64,000 nt of DNA from Hydractinia symbiolongicarpus (GCF_029227915.1 NC_079880.1:32233501-32297500); one strand, 5' to 3'. Positions 50,178 to 58,248 are shown, numbered from the stretch's first letter. Notes: generated from the sequence alone by a model not told the origin. Numbers and translations are program-made.

Positions 50178-51005
50178 ATGGAAAACTCGAGATTAAAAAG
50201 GCAGCGCTGGATGTCAGACGAAGACGAGTACCGAAATGTTCTAAATAAAACTGCGACGCTAGCCGAACTCTCGCAAAGGCGGAAAAACCACGCATACGTA
50301 GAGGAATTTCTAAAAGGGTGGGAAGCCCTGTTCGCGTACGGAACCTACACATCCGAAGGGGAGGTAGACCACAACTTTTCATCATCTGAGACTTGGAACC
50401 TGATGCAAGATCCTGAAGACGAACATCTTGACGGCAAGACGAAAAATTTCAAAAGACAGATGATAAACTTTATGCGCGCTCTAAAATGGATGCAGTGCTG
50501 CGGACGCCTCACGCCTGACAAAATTCAAACTATCCATGAGATCATGATGCGCGGGGAAAAACACAGGGGCGGCAAACCCGTGCTGACAGGGAAATACAGG
50601 ACGACTAAGGTATTCGCTGGTTTTCACGAATTTGCCCCTGTTTCTGCAATCCCAAGGTTAGTGACAGACGCCCTGGATCGATACTACTCTACAGAGACTG
50701 ACGATCCGATATGGAACGCGGTGAGGTTGTTTATAGACTTGATTAATATCCATCCATTCGAAGATGGGAACGGGAGGTTGTGTAGGCTCGTTATTTCACA
50801 CGTACTTGTGGAGAGTGGAATGAGCCTCTTTCCAGTTTTGCTTAGCTCGTTCCACAAACGCGGCAGCCGCCATTACATTCAGGCTGTTAAAAGGTTTGAA
50901 GAGAGACCATCGCTACTCTACACGATGGTCTGTAGGTCTTTGGTGAAGGTATGGGAGAATTTTGAGCAAAACTTAGCTCTATTAGAAAAGTCGAAATTTC
51001 ACTGA
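50178..51005 (+). CDS. Fic-domain protein (predicted AMP transferase)
   Basis: Fic enzymes transfer AMP (or related groups) from nucleotides to Ser/Thr/Tyr of target proteins. The full catalytic loop HPFEDGNGRLCR is at residues 192-203 (nucleotides 50751-50786), including the catalytic His and the anion-binding GNGR. TYTSEG at residues 56-61 fits the (S/T)xxxE(G/N) autoinhibitory motif on an upstream helix, which would make this a self-inhibited (class II-like) Fic. Length is 275 aa, with no signal peptide or membrane segment. I start at ATG 50178, 4 bases after the polymerase stop and in good context (AAAATGG); an in-frame upstream ATG at 50103 would overlap the polymerase. The frame is intact although neighbouring genes are broken. 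A 10-bp-arm hairpin follows the stop. Likely a host-interaction gene of the element; the target is unknown. Confidence 0.88.
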   Translation: MENSRLKRQRWMSDEDEYRNVLNKTATLAELSQRRKNHAYVEEFLKGWEALFAYGTYTSEGEVDHNFSSSETWNLMQDPEDEHLDGKTKNFKRQMINFMRALKWMQCCGRLTPDKIQTIHEIMMRGEKHRGGKPVLTGKYRTTKVFAGFHEFAPVSAIPRLVTDALDRYYSTETDDPIWNAVRLFIDLINIHPFEDGNGRLCRLVISHVLVESGMSLFPVLLSSFHKRGSRHYIQAVKRFEERPSLLYTMVCRSLVKVWENFEQNLALLEKSKFH

Positions 51006-51023
51006 TTCGTCACTACGAGGAAA

Positions 51024-51045
51024 TTTTGTAAAGCTCTTTACAAAA
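51024..51045 (+). terminator. Hairpin after the Fic gene
   Basis: TTTTGTAAAG (51024-51033) and CTTTACAAAA (51036-51045) are perfect inverted arms, beginning 18 bases after the stop codon. Candidate RNA 3'-end signal; see the finding on hairpins. Confidence 0.55.
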
Positions 51046-51207
51046 GTTTTAACCCAAACGTGCCTTCGGTCGTTTAAAACAGTAGATGGCTTTTCCTTCG
51101 TTGTAGTTGTTATGAGATCTAGAGTCCATCACCCCCGATCGGGACACCTCAGATAAAGACTTCTTTTCATCTACTATTTTTCCAAGGGCAAGTCTCCAAC
51201 TAAATAA
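51046..51207 (+). promoter_or_regulatory. Intergenic leader before small membrane protein gene
   Basis: About 160 bases without a frame, ending in AACTAAATAA directly abutting the ATG at 51208. The ATAAATG arrangement recurs at other genes of this element. Confidence 0.45.
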
Positions 51208-51588
51208 ATGAGTGAATCTAACCAAGTCATAACCAAGAAGAATGAGGGTCGTGTTGCTGCTGGCAAGAGACTTGATGAATGGAATCGCAAGAACAAGGCT
51301 GACTTACAGAAGAACTTGGGCAAAAGTACTTCGCAAGAGGGTCAGGAACCTGTTGCAAGTCCCCATAAGTTCAGTGTATATCTCTATGGCGCAGCAGGTA
51401 TTTCCGTACTTGCCGCTTGCGCGGCAGTCTATTACATACGTAAGAAGCCTGCTGAAACGCCTAGCGTCTCCACAGGTGCGCCAGCAAAAAGGCCGTCTCA
51501 ACCCACGCAACGCGATCGCCTGGCGGCCGTGTCAGCGGAAGTCCCGTCTCCGCAAGAGCGTCATATCGACATTTTCAAGATGCGATAA
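51208..51588 (+). CDS. Small single-pass membrane protein
   Basis: A 126-residue protein of unknown function. Residues 1-50 are polar and charged (KKNEGRVAAGKRLDEWNRKN). One membrane helix follows at about residues 54-74 (VYLYGAAGISVLAACAAVYY), then RKKP, then a Pro/Ser/Thr-rich tail. There is no cleavable signal peptide; the positive RKK after the helix suggests the C-terminus is cytosolic. The tail DRLAAVSAEVPSPQE is encoded by a short sequence that recurs elsewhere in the element (53658, 58819). The start abuts AAATAA. It sits between Fic and the packaging ATPase, a place where Polintons commonly keep small virion or membrane proteins; that role is inferred. Intact. Confidence 0.6.
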   Translation: MSESNQVITKKNEGRVAAGKRLDEWNRKNKADLQKNLGKSTSQEGQEPVASPHKFSVYLYGAAGISVLAACAAVYYIRKKPAETPSVSTGAPAKRPSQPTQRDRLAAVSAEVPSPQERHIDIFKMR

Positions 51589-51598
51589 CCTATAATAA

Positions 51599-51847
51599 AT
51601 GAGCAGCAAAGAGTATGAGAAAGAAGTCGTCGATGTCGATTCCTTGTGGGAAGCTGTCAGACTAGTATCCTATACTATTGTCTTAGCGCTAGGCGCGAAA
51701 AAGGCTCTGGGAGTTTCTAGACCCGGGGCCAAAATGGACATGGAAGACGGCTTGAAGCTCGCTGGATATATGACAGGAGCGATATTATTCGACGATTATG
51801 CGATAAGACAAAAGTGGTATAACCGTTCCATGATGCCTACAAAATAG
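51599..51847 (+). CDS. Small membrane-associated protein
   Basis: An 82-residue protein I do not recognise. It has two moderately hydrophobic helices: about residues 17-36 (EAVRLVSYTIVLALGAKKAL) and 51-67 (GLKLAGYMTGAILFDDY). The start follows CTATAATAA with no gap, 10 bases after the stop of the preceding gene, one of the clearest examples of the element's start motif. Intact and in the same direction as its neighbours. Confidence 0.55.
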   Translation: MSSKEYEKEVVDVDSLWEAVRLVSYTIVLALGAKKALGVSRPGAKMDMEDGLKLAGYMTGAILFDDYAIRQKWYNRSMMPTK

Positions 51848-51937
51848 TTGACCAACGAGAAGACTATACCAACCAATGTGGGCAGGCGAGAACATTAGAA
51901 AAGGCTTCATCTCTAAGTAAGCGCCCTACAAGTTTGT

Positions 51938-51955
51938 GTATGCCCCGGGGCATAC
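51938..51955. promoter_or_regulatory. Perfect 18-bp palindrome before the ATPase gene
   Basis: GTATGCCCCGGGGCATAC reads the same on both strands and ends 8 bases before the ATPase ATG. It is much more GC-rich than its surroundings. Candidate protein-binding site or RNA hairpin; no known operator is recognised. Confidence 0.5.
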
Positions 51956-51963
51956 AGAATAAA

Positions 51964-52557
51964 ATGGACATTGTCAAAGACCCGCATACAGCAATCTTCA
52001 CTGGACCGACAAGCTGTGGAAAGACGCAGCGTGTCCTGAATTTGATTGAGAACGAGTACAAGCACCATTTCGACAATATTGTCATTCTCTGCCCTACAAT
52101 CCGCTAGAACAAGACCTATCAAGAGAGATCCTCGCTATGGAGGGATGACTACGTGTTTCTGGTGGAGCCCAAGGAGCAGCTGTTCGAATGGATCCAAAAA
52201 CTGTCGTCATTGCTGGCGGGCGAAGGGACGTTGTTTATCGTTGACGATATGATAGCCGACGAGAGTCTCGACAAAACTCGTGGTGCGTTGCTAGAACTAG
52301 CTGTTTCGGGTAGACATCGCAAACACAGTCTCTGGGTACTAACACAAAGATATAAGAAGATTCCAATAACAGTAAGGGATCAAATGAAACAGCTTTTTGT
52401 CTGGTATCCGAAGAATCGGAAGGAGTTTGAGCTCATTCATGAAGAGAACGATGTAATTCCAAGTAGGGAAGAAATTTCCATTATTAAGGCTCAGCTCAAG
52501 CATGCTTGCTTGTACGTAAGACTGGAGCATCCTAGAAGTTACAAGATAGTTGGTTAG
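51964..52557 (+). pseudogene. A32/FtsK-like DNA packaging ATPase with one internal stop
   Basis: Family members pump the element's DNA into capsids. The Walker A loop GPTSCGKT is at residues 14-21 (about 52003-52026). The Walker B-like strand TLFIVDDMI follows at about 52228-52254. GRHRKHSLWVLTQRYKKIP (about 52312-52368) is the conserved sensor-like region of this packaging ATPase group. The reading frame is continuous except for one TAG at 52105-52107, so the copy as read would give only 47 residues. Total length is 197 codons, close to the usual Polinton ATPase. The start is behind GAATAAA and downstream of the 18-bp palindrome. Confidence 0.85.
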
Positions 52558-52578
52558 ACTCTTGATATATAAGAAAAG

Positions 52579-52761
52579 ATAGATAATGAGAGCGTAATTA
52601 AAGCTGTGTATCAAGCTCTTTTGAGAGCCCACAGCAGACTCATAGATGCTGTGAATGATGACGATGACAGCAAACTGGTAAACAAGACTCGGGATATTGA
52701 AGAGTTATGCAAAATATATACATGGCTTCCTCAGCTTGGTGTTCATTATTGGACCTCGTAA
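52579..52761 (+). pseudogene. Small unrecognised gene whose start codon is lost
   Basis: About 60 codons are open in one frame, including VYQALLRAHSRLIDAV, a run of Asp, then TRDIEEL and WLPQLGVHYWTS before TAA at 52759. It has no ATG. At the place where one is expected, behind ATATAAGAAAAG (the leader seen as GTATAAGAAAG at both BRO genes), the codon is ATA (52579). Its last 75 bases are duplicated upstream of the second BRO gene (from 53707), where the frame is also recognisable but contains a stop. I know no family for it. Confidence 0.45.
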
Positions 52762-52824
52762 TTTTGTGACTTTTTTCGAATCACAAAAAACTGTGGTTGA
52801 GCCTTGGCGTGTATAAGAAAGATG
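52686..52824 (+). repeat. Direct repeat upstream of first BRO gene
   Basis: GACTCGGGATATTGAAGAGT..., covering the end of the small gene at 52579 and the whole BRO leader, recurs at 53707-53835 with high identity and small indels. Both copies end in GTATAAGAAAG and the ATG of a BRO gene. Confidence 0.92.
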
Positions 52825-53643
52825 TCTTGTCTTGTTGAATTTAACAATACCAAGCTACATACCGCAACCATCAACGGTCGCCCTTGGACTCGTGCTAAAG
52901 AAGTAGTACAAGGCGCACTGGAGTACAAAAAAGACACATCTGATACCATCCGCAACCACTGTAGTCAGGAAAATTACACTCAAAAGTGGTAACTGAGCGG
53001 TTCCTCCGGTACGGCGGAATTTGTGAAATGGCAATCCGATTCTCAAAAATACGACCTCTACATCAATGAGGAGGGTATGTATGAGCTGGTGTTTGGAAGC
53101 CAGCAGCCCAAAGCGAGATGGTTCAGGAAATATTGCTGCAGCACAATGTTCCCAAAAATCCGTGAGCAACTACAGCTCAAGACCATCGAAGAGCAACGTC
53201 AAGCGGCGCTGGCTCTGCTCAACGACGACTTGGAGGATAAAGATCGTCAAATTTTTACCCTAGAGGAAGATGTTGACGACAGAGATCGAACGATAGCCGT
53301 ACAAGAGCAAGAAATCACAGAACTACGACAGCGAGCCGTTCCTCACCTTGAAGACCCTAGAAAGGATAACGGGATGGTTATAATCCAAAAGAATAACAAC
53401 GATGAATATCCGTATGTCGCTATATGTGGGCAACAAGGCTATGTAGCGCAAAAGATTCGCAACAAGTTAACAGATCACCCCAACGGTCAAATCGTCGTTC
53501 TTGCAGAAACTCCAAATGCCATTGTACATTACAACTGGCTCCGAGAGCGTGGATGCATCAAAGTAAATCCCGAACGTCCAAGGCACTTTCGATTAGGTCG
53601 TAATTATACACATCAGAGATTGATGGAGCTTGCCGAGATCTAG
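52822..53643 (+). pseudogene. BRO-type (Bro-N) protein, first tandem copy, one internal stop
   Basis: BRO proteins are nucleic-acid-binding regulators of insect and large DNA viruses. The N-terminal Bro-N-like domain is split by TAA at 52990-52992 (after codon 56); the frame then continues without shift. After the stop come DLYINEEGMYELVFGSQQ and FRKYCCSTMFPKIREQL, the typical second half of Bro-N. A coiled coil of acidic repeats follows (LNDDLEDKDRQIF, VDDRDRTIAVQEQEI), then a C-terminal domain (VIIQKNNNDEYPYVAI, PNAIVHYNWL) resembling the DUF3627-like tail of viral BRO proteins. The start is behind GTATAAGAAAG. It is paralogous to 53833-54633. Confidence 0.75.
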
Positions 53644-53648
53644 GATTT

Positions 53649-53703
53649 TTTTTGTAACCCGTGTCAGCGGAAGGGCGAAGCCCGTCTTGATAGATTACAA
53701 AAA
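53649..53703 (+). terminator. Hairpin region after first BRO gene
   Basis: TTTTTGTAA (53649-53657) pairs with TTACAAAAA (53695-53703). The 37-base loop contains a second stem, GGGC-GAA-GCCC. The structure begins 5 bases after the BRO stop. The loop also carries GTGTCAGCGGAAG, part of the element's short recurrent sequence. Confidence 0.5.
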
Positions 53704-53706
53704 CAC

Positions 53707-53835
53707 GACTCGGGATATTGAAGAGTTATGCGAAAAATATCCATGACTTCCTCAGCTTGGTGTTCGTTATTGGACCTCGTAATTTTGTGACATTTTGCGA
53801 ATCCGTAGTTGAGCCTGGCGTGTATAAGAAAGATG
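53707..53835 (+). repeat. Direct repeat upstream of second BRO gene
   Basis: Second copy of 52686-52824. It shows that the tandem duplication covered the leader as well as the BRO gene. Confidence 0.92.
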
Positions 53836-54633
53836 TCCTTGGTCAGTAATTTTTTCGAAGACAGCAAAGTTCGTTCTTTGTACATTAAGGAAAGAGGCCA
53901 ATGCCTCGTAGCCAAAGACGTGTGGAGAGCTGTCGGGTATAACGATAATCGTGATGGTAGAAAAGCTATTCAGGCACATGTACCGGAGAAGCATGTAAAG
54001 CGGGCCTGGGAGGTTAAAAGTGCCGCAGAAGACAAGGGGGTCGATATCGACCCCCTTCATTCAGACACGATGTTACTGACAGAACCCGGTCTCTATTGCT
54101 TCCTTTTAAGGTGTAAGAAATCCAAGGCAGAACCATTTTTGGAATGGGTTGTTGAAGAGGTGCTACCCAAAGAAATGCGAAAGCTTGCCGCAACCATCGA
54201 AGAAAAAGATATAGCCCTGGCGCTCCTTGCGGATGATCTCGATCAAAGGGACGTGACCATTGCCAACCTAGAGTACGACCTCCAGGAGAGGGACGAAGAA
54301 ATCGTTGAACTACCAGAAAGACACGTCCCGCATCGACATCAATATGACAACGTGCTATGTGTGGTTGACAAGAACCATCCTCATGATAAGCATCCCTACT
54401 ACATGATCAGATATCAGCGTAGACAGCTGGGCAAGAGCATGGGCATACTGATGACAAAGTACCCCGGGGGCACTATACTCGGGAGATGTGACGATCCTAA
54501 CGCGATACACACCTGGTGTCGGTTTAAGGAGGACACCCTAGGGTCTGCGAACTCTTACAAAAACCACTTTACCCTGCCCGACGATGATACGCGTGAGTTG
54601 TTTGAGGGAATGTTCGACATTGACATGGTGTAA
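53833..54633 (+). CDS. BRO-type (Bro-N) protein, second tandem copy, intact
   Basis: A 266-residue protein from ATG 53833, chosen because GTATAAGAAAG precedes it exactly as at the first BRO gene; the in-frame upstream codons are not ATG. Residues about 1-110 are Bro-N: the core YIKERGQCLVAKDVWRAVGY, then LTEPGLYCFLLRCKKSKAE and FLEWVVEEVLPKEMRKL. Residues about 118-158 form an acidic coiled coil. The C-terminal domain has PYYMIRYQRRQLGKSM and DDPNAIHTWCRF, like DUF3627-type tails. It probably binds DNA and regulates element or host genes; this is inference from the family. The protein is far diverged from its neighbour even though the leaders are nearly identical. The frame is intact. Confidence 0.82.
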   Translation: MSLVSNFFEDSKVRSLYIKERGQCLVAKDVWRAVGYNDNRDGRKAIQAHVPEKHVKRAWEVKSAAEDKGVDIDPLHSDTMLLTEPGLYCFLLRCKKSKAEPFLEWVVEEVLPKEMRKLAATIEEKDIALALLADDLDQRDVTIANLEYDLQERDEEIVELPERHVPHRHQYDNVLCVVDKNHPHDKHPYYMIRYQRRQLGKSMGILMTKYPGGTILGRCDDPNAIHTWCRFKEDTLGSANSYKNHFTLPDDDTRELFEGMFDIDMV

Positions 54634-54644
54634 GCGCGCACATT

Positions 54645-54673
54645 TTTTTGTGGTTATACAAAAACCACAAAAA
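54645..54673 (+). terminator. Hairpin after second BRO gene
   Basis: TTTTTGTGGTT (54645-54655) and AACCACAAAAA (54663-54673) are perfect 11-bp arms with a 7-base loop, starting 12 bases after the stop. Confidence 0.6.
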
Positions 54674-54742
54674 GACACACCTGATAGACGCTGCTTGACC
54701 ACTTCGGCTGTATGTTAAAAGGTAGATAAATGTCAAAGAAAA

Positions 54743-55303
54743 ATGGAGGCCTATGTAGATAGCTTGCAACTTAGAAACTTTTACGATATTCAGGTACCTG
54801 TGCTGAGATGCTGCATCAAGGCAGGATCTACTACCGGTTATTGTTCACAGTTTTTGGAAAATTTTAGATTTAGAAATGGACCATACTACGAGGGGTTTGT
54901 ATATCCAGATGATGACGAGCTTCTAGACAGAGTAGCATCGGGTGAAAAGCCGTGGGCAAGAATTCCCTGTGAGGAGGAAGATGAGGGGATCGAGGTTGAT
55001 ATTGAAGACCGGGATTTGCATATTGTTTCCGCTGAGGTGAACAAGTGGGGCATGTTCTGCTACGAGATTATCAAGGATAAGGACTTAAGGCTTTCGGATC
55101 TGGCGGACTTGGAGAAAATTGGCGACATACTAAACATTCAAATCGATGACAGGGCATTGGTTGACATCATCGACTCTGATAGCGAGCCAAATGTTTTCAA
55201 GGGAATCGTCTATGGCTATCCATTCTATACCCTACATCCTTATGATTATACCCGCCTTCATCCGATTGACTCCAACGACTCTGAGGACTCCGAGGATGAC
55301 TAA
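54743..55303 (+). CDS. Acidic hypothetical protein
   Basis: A 186-residue intact frame with no family I recognise. It is acidic, with clusters CEEEDEGIEVDIEDRD (about residues 75-90) and a C-terminal DSNDSEDSEDD tail. No membrane segment or signal peptide. The N-terminal region (residues 1-60) has several Cys and aromatic residues (VLRCCIKAGSTTGYCSQF). An ATG at 54730 abuts GTAGATAA in the style of the other genes but opens only a 10-codon frame; the long frame starts at 54743 in good context (AAAAATGGA). Either the first ATG is a tiny upstream frame or one base has been gained or lost. Its 3' end faces the integrase gene. Confidence 0.55.
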   Translation: MEAYVDSLQLRNFYDIQVPVLRCCIKAGSTTGYCSQFLENFRFRNGPYYEGFVYPDDDELLDRVASGEKPWARIPCEEEDEGIEVDIEDRDLHIVSAEVNKWGMFCYEIIKDKDLRLSDLADLEKIGDILNIQIDDRALVDIIDSDSEPNVFKGIVYGYPFYTLHPYDYTRLHPIDSNDSEDSEDD

Positions 55304-55326
55304 GACTTTATGTTGGTAAGTATTAT

Positions 55327-55345
55327 TGTGAGCCACAGGTTCACA
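55327..55345 (+). terminator. Hairpin after acidic hypothetical gene
   Basis: TGTGAGCC (55327-55334) pairs with GGTTCACA (55338-55345), with one G-T pair and a 3-base loop, 24 bases after the stop. Confidence 0.5.
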
Positions 55346-55375
55346 TTAACCACGCTTATACAATGCCAACTGGGC

Positions 55376-55398
55376 AAGTCCCCCGCTGCGGGGAACTT
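55376..55398 (-). terminator. Hairpin after integrase gene
   Basis: AAGTCCCCC and GGGGAACTT pair around GCTGC with one mismatch (on the minus strand the same arms pair). It lies 28-51 bases beyond the integrase stop on the minus strand. Confidence 0.5.
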
Positions 55399-55426
55399 GA
55401 TGAAATGGCCATCTGGCTCGTGAAAT

Positions 55427-56407
55427 TTACCATTCTTTTACATGCTCCGGAGGTACTTCAACATCTTCCGGCACCAGCATCAACTCCTCTGCCACAAAGC
55501 TTCGATCAGGCCCATCTGCCAAATAGTACAGGAGACGGTTGTTTGGTTGCTGCTTGATGCGATCCAACCTATACGTCTTTTTGCTCCACCAAGCGTCCGT
55601 TGCACGTCTTTTCGCATCACCATGCTCTTCTCCCGGCTGTAGCAGGTACAAGTAAAGACCGTCCTCAGGTAGAGGCTGTTCCTGTTGGTACTCCTGGTCC
55701 TTCGTAAGCGGTACCTCATCCATCTTGATCGCTTTTGAAGGTTTCATGCCGATCATGACAGTTTTGGTGTTATTCATGCTTTTGACGATAGTGTACAGAT
55801 GTTTGACCCATGTGGTACTAGTCTCTTCAGAGACCAACTCTTGTGCATCCTGGGACTTGAACAGTCTCTCCGCGAGCACCTTGTTATAGGACTCGACAAA
55901 GGCTGTGAAAGTATGGTGGCACTTGGTAGTTGCGCGCTTGAGTTCGACGCCCTTACCCTCTAGCAGCTTCGTCACATCTGACTTGAAATCACTACCGTTG
56001 TCGCACTGGAAGATCTTCGGATAGCGTAAAGGTCCTGCCTTGTAAATATCCTTGATCATGTCAGCGACTTCGCTGGCTTTCTTCGTTCTCAATGGCCTAG
56101 CTACCTTCTACCTTGAAGCCACGTCAATACCTGTTAGAATATACTTGTACGTATTACCATACAGCTTGTCATGTGGCATGTACAGGAGATCAAACTGATG
56201 CATTTCATTAGGTTTTTTAATGGTAAAATGCGGGTAGTTAATACGTTTTGCCCCTCGAATATGTCTGAGCCATAGGAGCTGGCGACTTAGCCAATGTATA
56301 ATTTTCTTTTTAGGTAGTCCACTCTGCTCAGCGAGTAATTTAACAGCCTAAATACTGCTTAGCTTTTCCGCTTCTTCCTGAGTAACGATATGCTTTGCTT
56401 TTGACAT
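55427..56407 (-). pseudogene. Retrovirus-type integrase (rve family) with two internal stops
   Basis: This enzyme would insert the linear element DNA into the genome, a hallmark of Mavericks/Polintons. From ATG 56407 the frame is continuous over 326 codons except TAG at 56348-56350 (codon 20) and TAG at 56108-56110 (codon 100). The DDE triad is visible: Asp73 in HQFDLLYMP, Asp136 in FQCDNGSDFKSD and Glu172 in AFVESYNKV, with exactly 35 residues between the last two; IDVAS (residues 93-97) is also typical. The C-terminus has an SH3-like end (LLYYLADGPDRSFVAEEL). The N-terminus (LLAEQSGLPKKKIIHWLSRQ) may be a helix-turn-helix. The start is supported by GTAATAAACAGG just upstream. The same frame is open back to 56566, so an earlier start is possible. 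Confidence 0.88.
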
Positions 56408-56563
56408 CCTGTTTATTACATGTCGAAAACACATATAACCAGGCTCTGAAATGTACACAGCTCTACCGTCGTGGTAAGGGGCGAAGTCGGTACCGTCAAG
56501 AGGTACCAACTTTACCTCCCCTAAGCTTGACCTGTAAGCCTGTTTTACTTGCTCATATAACCG

Positions 56564-56961
56564 CTAGGCGAACTTGTACACTGCAAAACCAAGGAGGGCT
56601 AAAGATCCAACGATGAACGTCAGTTCGCCGTCCTGTTGTTGCTTGAAAGGTGTGTAAAAATCGGATAGTTTTGGAGCTTTTTCGATCGTGGCGATATAGT
56701 ACTCCCTCATGCCTTCATCGAGCTCCTTCAAGCTCTCTCCAGCTTGCCTTTTAAGCTCTCGTTGTAGTTATACCAATCAATCTTTGCTTGTCTGTCACGG
56801 ACCCACTGTTGCTGAGCTGCTTGAAGTTGTTCAATTGCTTTATCATGTCGTTTCAGTTCTTCTTCGCCATGGCCTGACAGCTTACTGAACAAGAAATTTG
56901 ATCCACTAAAGGCTAATGCATTAATCGCAGCACCAGCCACAAGAACACCGATGGTTGCCAT
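56564..56961 (-). pseudogene. Membrane-anchored helical protein, one frameshift
   Basis: Starts 7 bases after the capsid gene behind GAAAATAA. The N-terminal hydrophobic segment (MATIGVLVAGAAINALAFSG) is followed by a helical region (EEELKRHDKAIEQLQAAQQQ). The frame changes near 56728-56745 in an AG-rich run. The continuation has YYIATIEKAPKLSDFYTPF and a second hydrophobic segment (LTFIVGSLALLGFAVYKF) before TAG at 56564. Two terminal membrane helices around a coiled coil are seen in a Polinton virion-associated protein of unknown role; I recall this type in cnidarian Polintons but cannot verify it here. It is probably expressed with the capsid gene. Confidence 0.55.
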
Positions 56962-56967
56962 TTATTT

Positions 56968-58248
56968 TCAGTATTCCACAGAGTGATAATAGCCGTCTAA
57001 GATGTTCAGCTGAGCATCCTGAAGTAGGAAAACGTAGCATTTAATATCACCGGTCCCGTCAGCTTTTTTCGTCATATGCAGGGTTATACCGTCGCTTAAT
57101 CTTTGCAAAGGTCTGCCAGAACCGTGTAGGGTATGGTTCGGACTACTGCGGAAGTCATTGAACAGCGCATAACGTTCAGTCATGAACTGCCCAATCGTTA
57201 CCACCGAATCGTGGCTACCGAATAAGTTTACGATCTGCTCGAGGTGATCTTTCGGGAGCATCGCGTGCGTGTAGAGTTCATTCGGCTCACCCTCAACAGT
57301 AATCGAGATTTTTTCGATCTTTGGGTTATAAAACACCTCGTTAGCGCCCGAGTAAGCCTTCACTTTTCCAAGGTCTACAAAGAGCAGTAAAACGCCTTTC
57401 AAACTTTTTGCAGGCGTATCAATTTGCAAATTGTAACTTGTGTCAGCCTTTTTCATCGTGACAACCTTGCTACGGAGTACCCTTTCATAGGGTAGGGTGA
57501 GACGGCTGTATCTCGACATCATGGCACTTGCGAGCTCCTCGTTTACAACCTTGTCAAATTCTAGTGCGATATTAGTGATCTTATAGGCAGCATCAACTGG
57601 TTTGGCTGCCGTAGACCCTGAAGCTGGGGTACCTTGATCTTTGATCACGTCACCGTACGATGCAAAATGGATCACAAACTGTAACCTATCGTGTAGTCCT
57701 GGGTGGTAGAACGGTAAATCTCGTGTCAATTCAAACATTTTTCCTAGAGGAATACAAAACGTGCTGCCATAGGCTGCGACGATCGCTTTTTCCTCATCCG
57801 TGCCTACATGATCAGTCGCTTTTACCTGTAGGGCGCGGATTGTACCGTCGTTAGGATTAATTTCCTCTAGAATCAAGTTGTTTTCCCGATCAAACTTGGG
57901 CAACCATAGGTCCTTGTAGGTAGCGAGCACCCTGTAGTCGCTAATATTTTGCACCTCGTTGCCATCCAATGTGATACGAAGATTTTGCACCAAGAATTTA
58001 TCTATATTGCTGACGATAGTGCGCTTCTTGTTTGTTCCCGTAAGTTCCAGATCGAAAAGTAGTTTCATACTGCCTGAAAAAATTACATCGTTCTTCCTCA
58101 TATTTGGGAAGTCAACATACAAGTCCTCGTTCTGATTAATCGTACTAGGCACATGACATACTTTTACACGTTGCCTCTCCCCTTTCATACCCATCATGGT
58201 TTTAACCCCCGCGTAGGGGTCGATTTTAGTTCCGTATATGCTACTCAT
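56968..58248 (-). CDS. Candidate major capsid protein (double jelly-roll type)
   Basis: A 426-residue intact protein, rich in beta-strand-forming segments and without membrane helices or Cys-rich motifs. Conspicuous parts are the N-terminal DPYAGVKTMMGMKGE, the segment CIPLGKMFELTRDLPFYHPG (about residues 165-184), the following RLQFVIHFASYGDVI, and SPNHTLHGSGRPLQRL near the C-terminus. Position and size fit the major capsid gene of Mavericks/Polintons: between the integrase arm and the right end, close to the small membrane protein. The assignment rests on context and a recalled similarity to cnidarian Polinton proteins; structure prediction would settle it. The start is behind CTAATAATAAAGC. 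Intact, unlike several neighbours. Confidence 0.7.
   Translation of the reverse strand: MSSIYGTKIDPYAGVKTMMGMKGERQRVKVCHVPSTINQNEDLYVDFPNMRKNDVIFSGSMKLLFDLELTGTNKKRTIVSNIDKFLVQNLRITLDGNEVQNISDYRVLATYKDLWLPKFDRENNLILEEINPNDGTIRALQVKATDHVGTDEEKAIVAAYGSTFCIPLGKMFELTRDLPFYHPGLHDRLQFVIHFASYGDVIKDQGTPASGSTAAKPVDAAYKITNIALEFDKVVNEELASAMMSRYSRLTLPYERVLRSKVVTMKKADTSYNLQIDTPAKSLKGVLLLFVDLGKVKAYSGANEVFYNPKIEKISITVEGEPNELYTHAMLPKDHLEQIVNLFGSHDSVVTIGQFMTERYALFNDFRSSPNHTLHGSGRPLQRLSDGITLHMTKKADGTGDIKCYVFLLQDAQLNILDGYYHSVEY

Noticed and set aside
55363-55642. Plus-strand frames between 55363 and 55642
   Set aside because: They are antisense to the integrase, whose catalytic triad and long continuous frame are clear.
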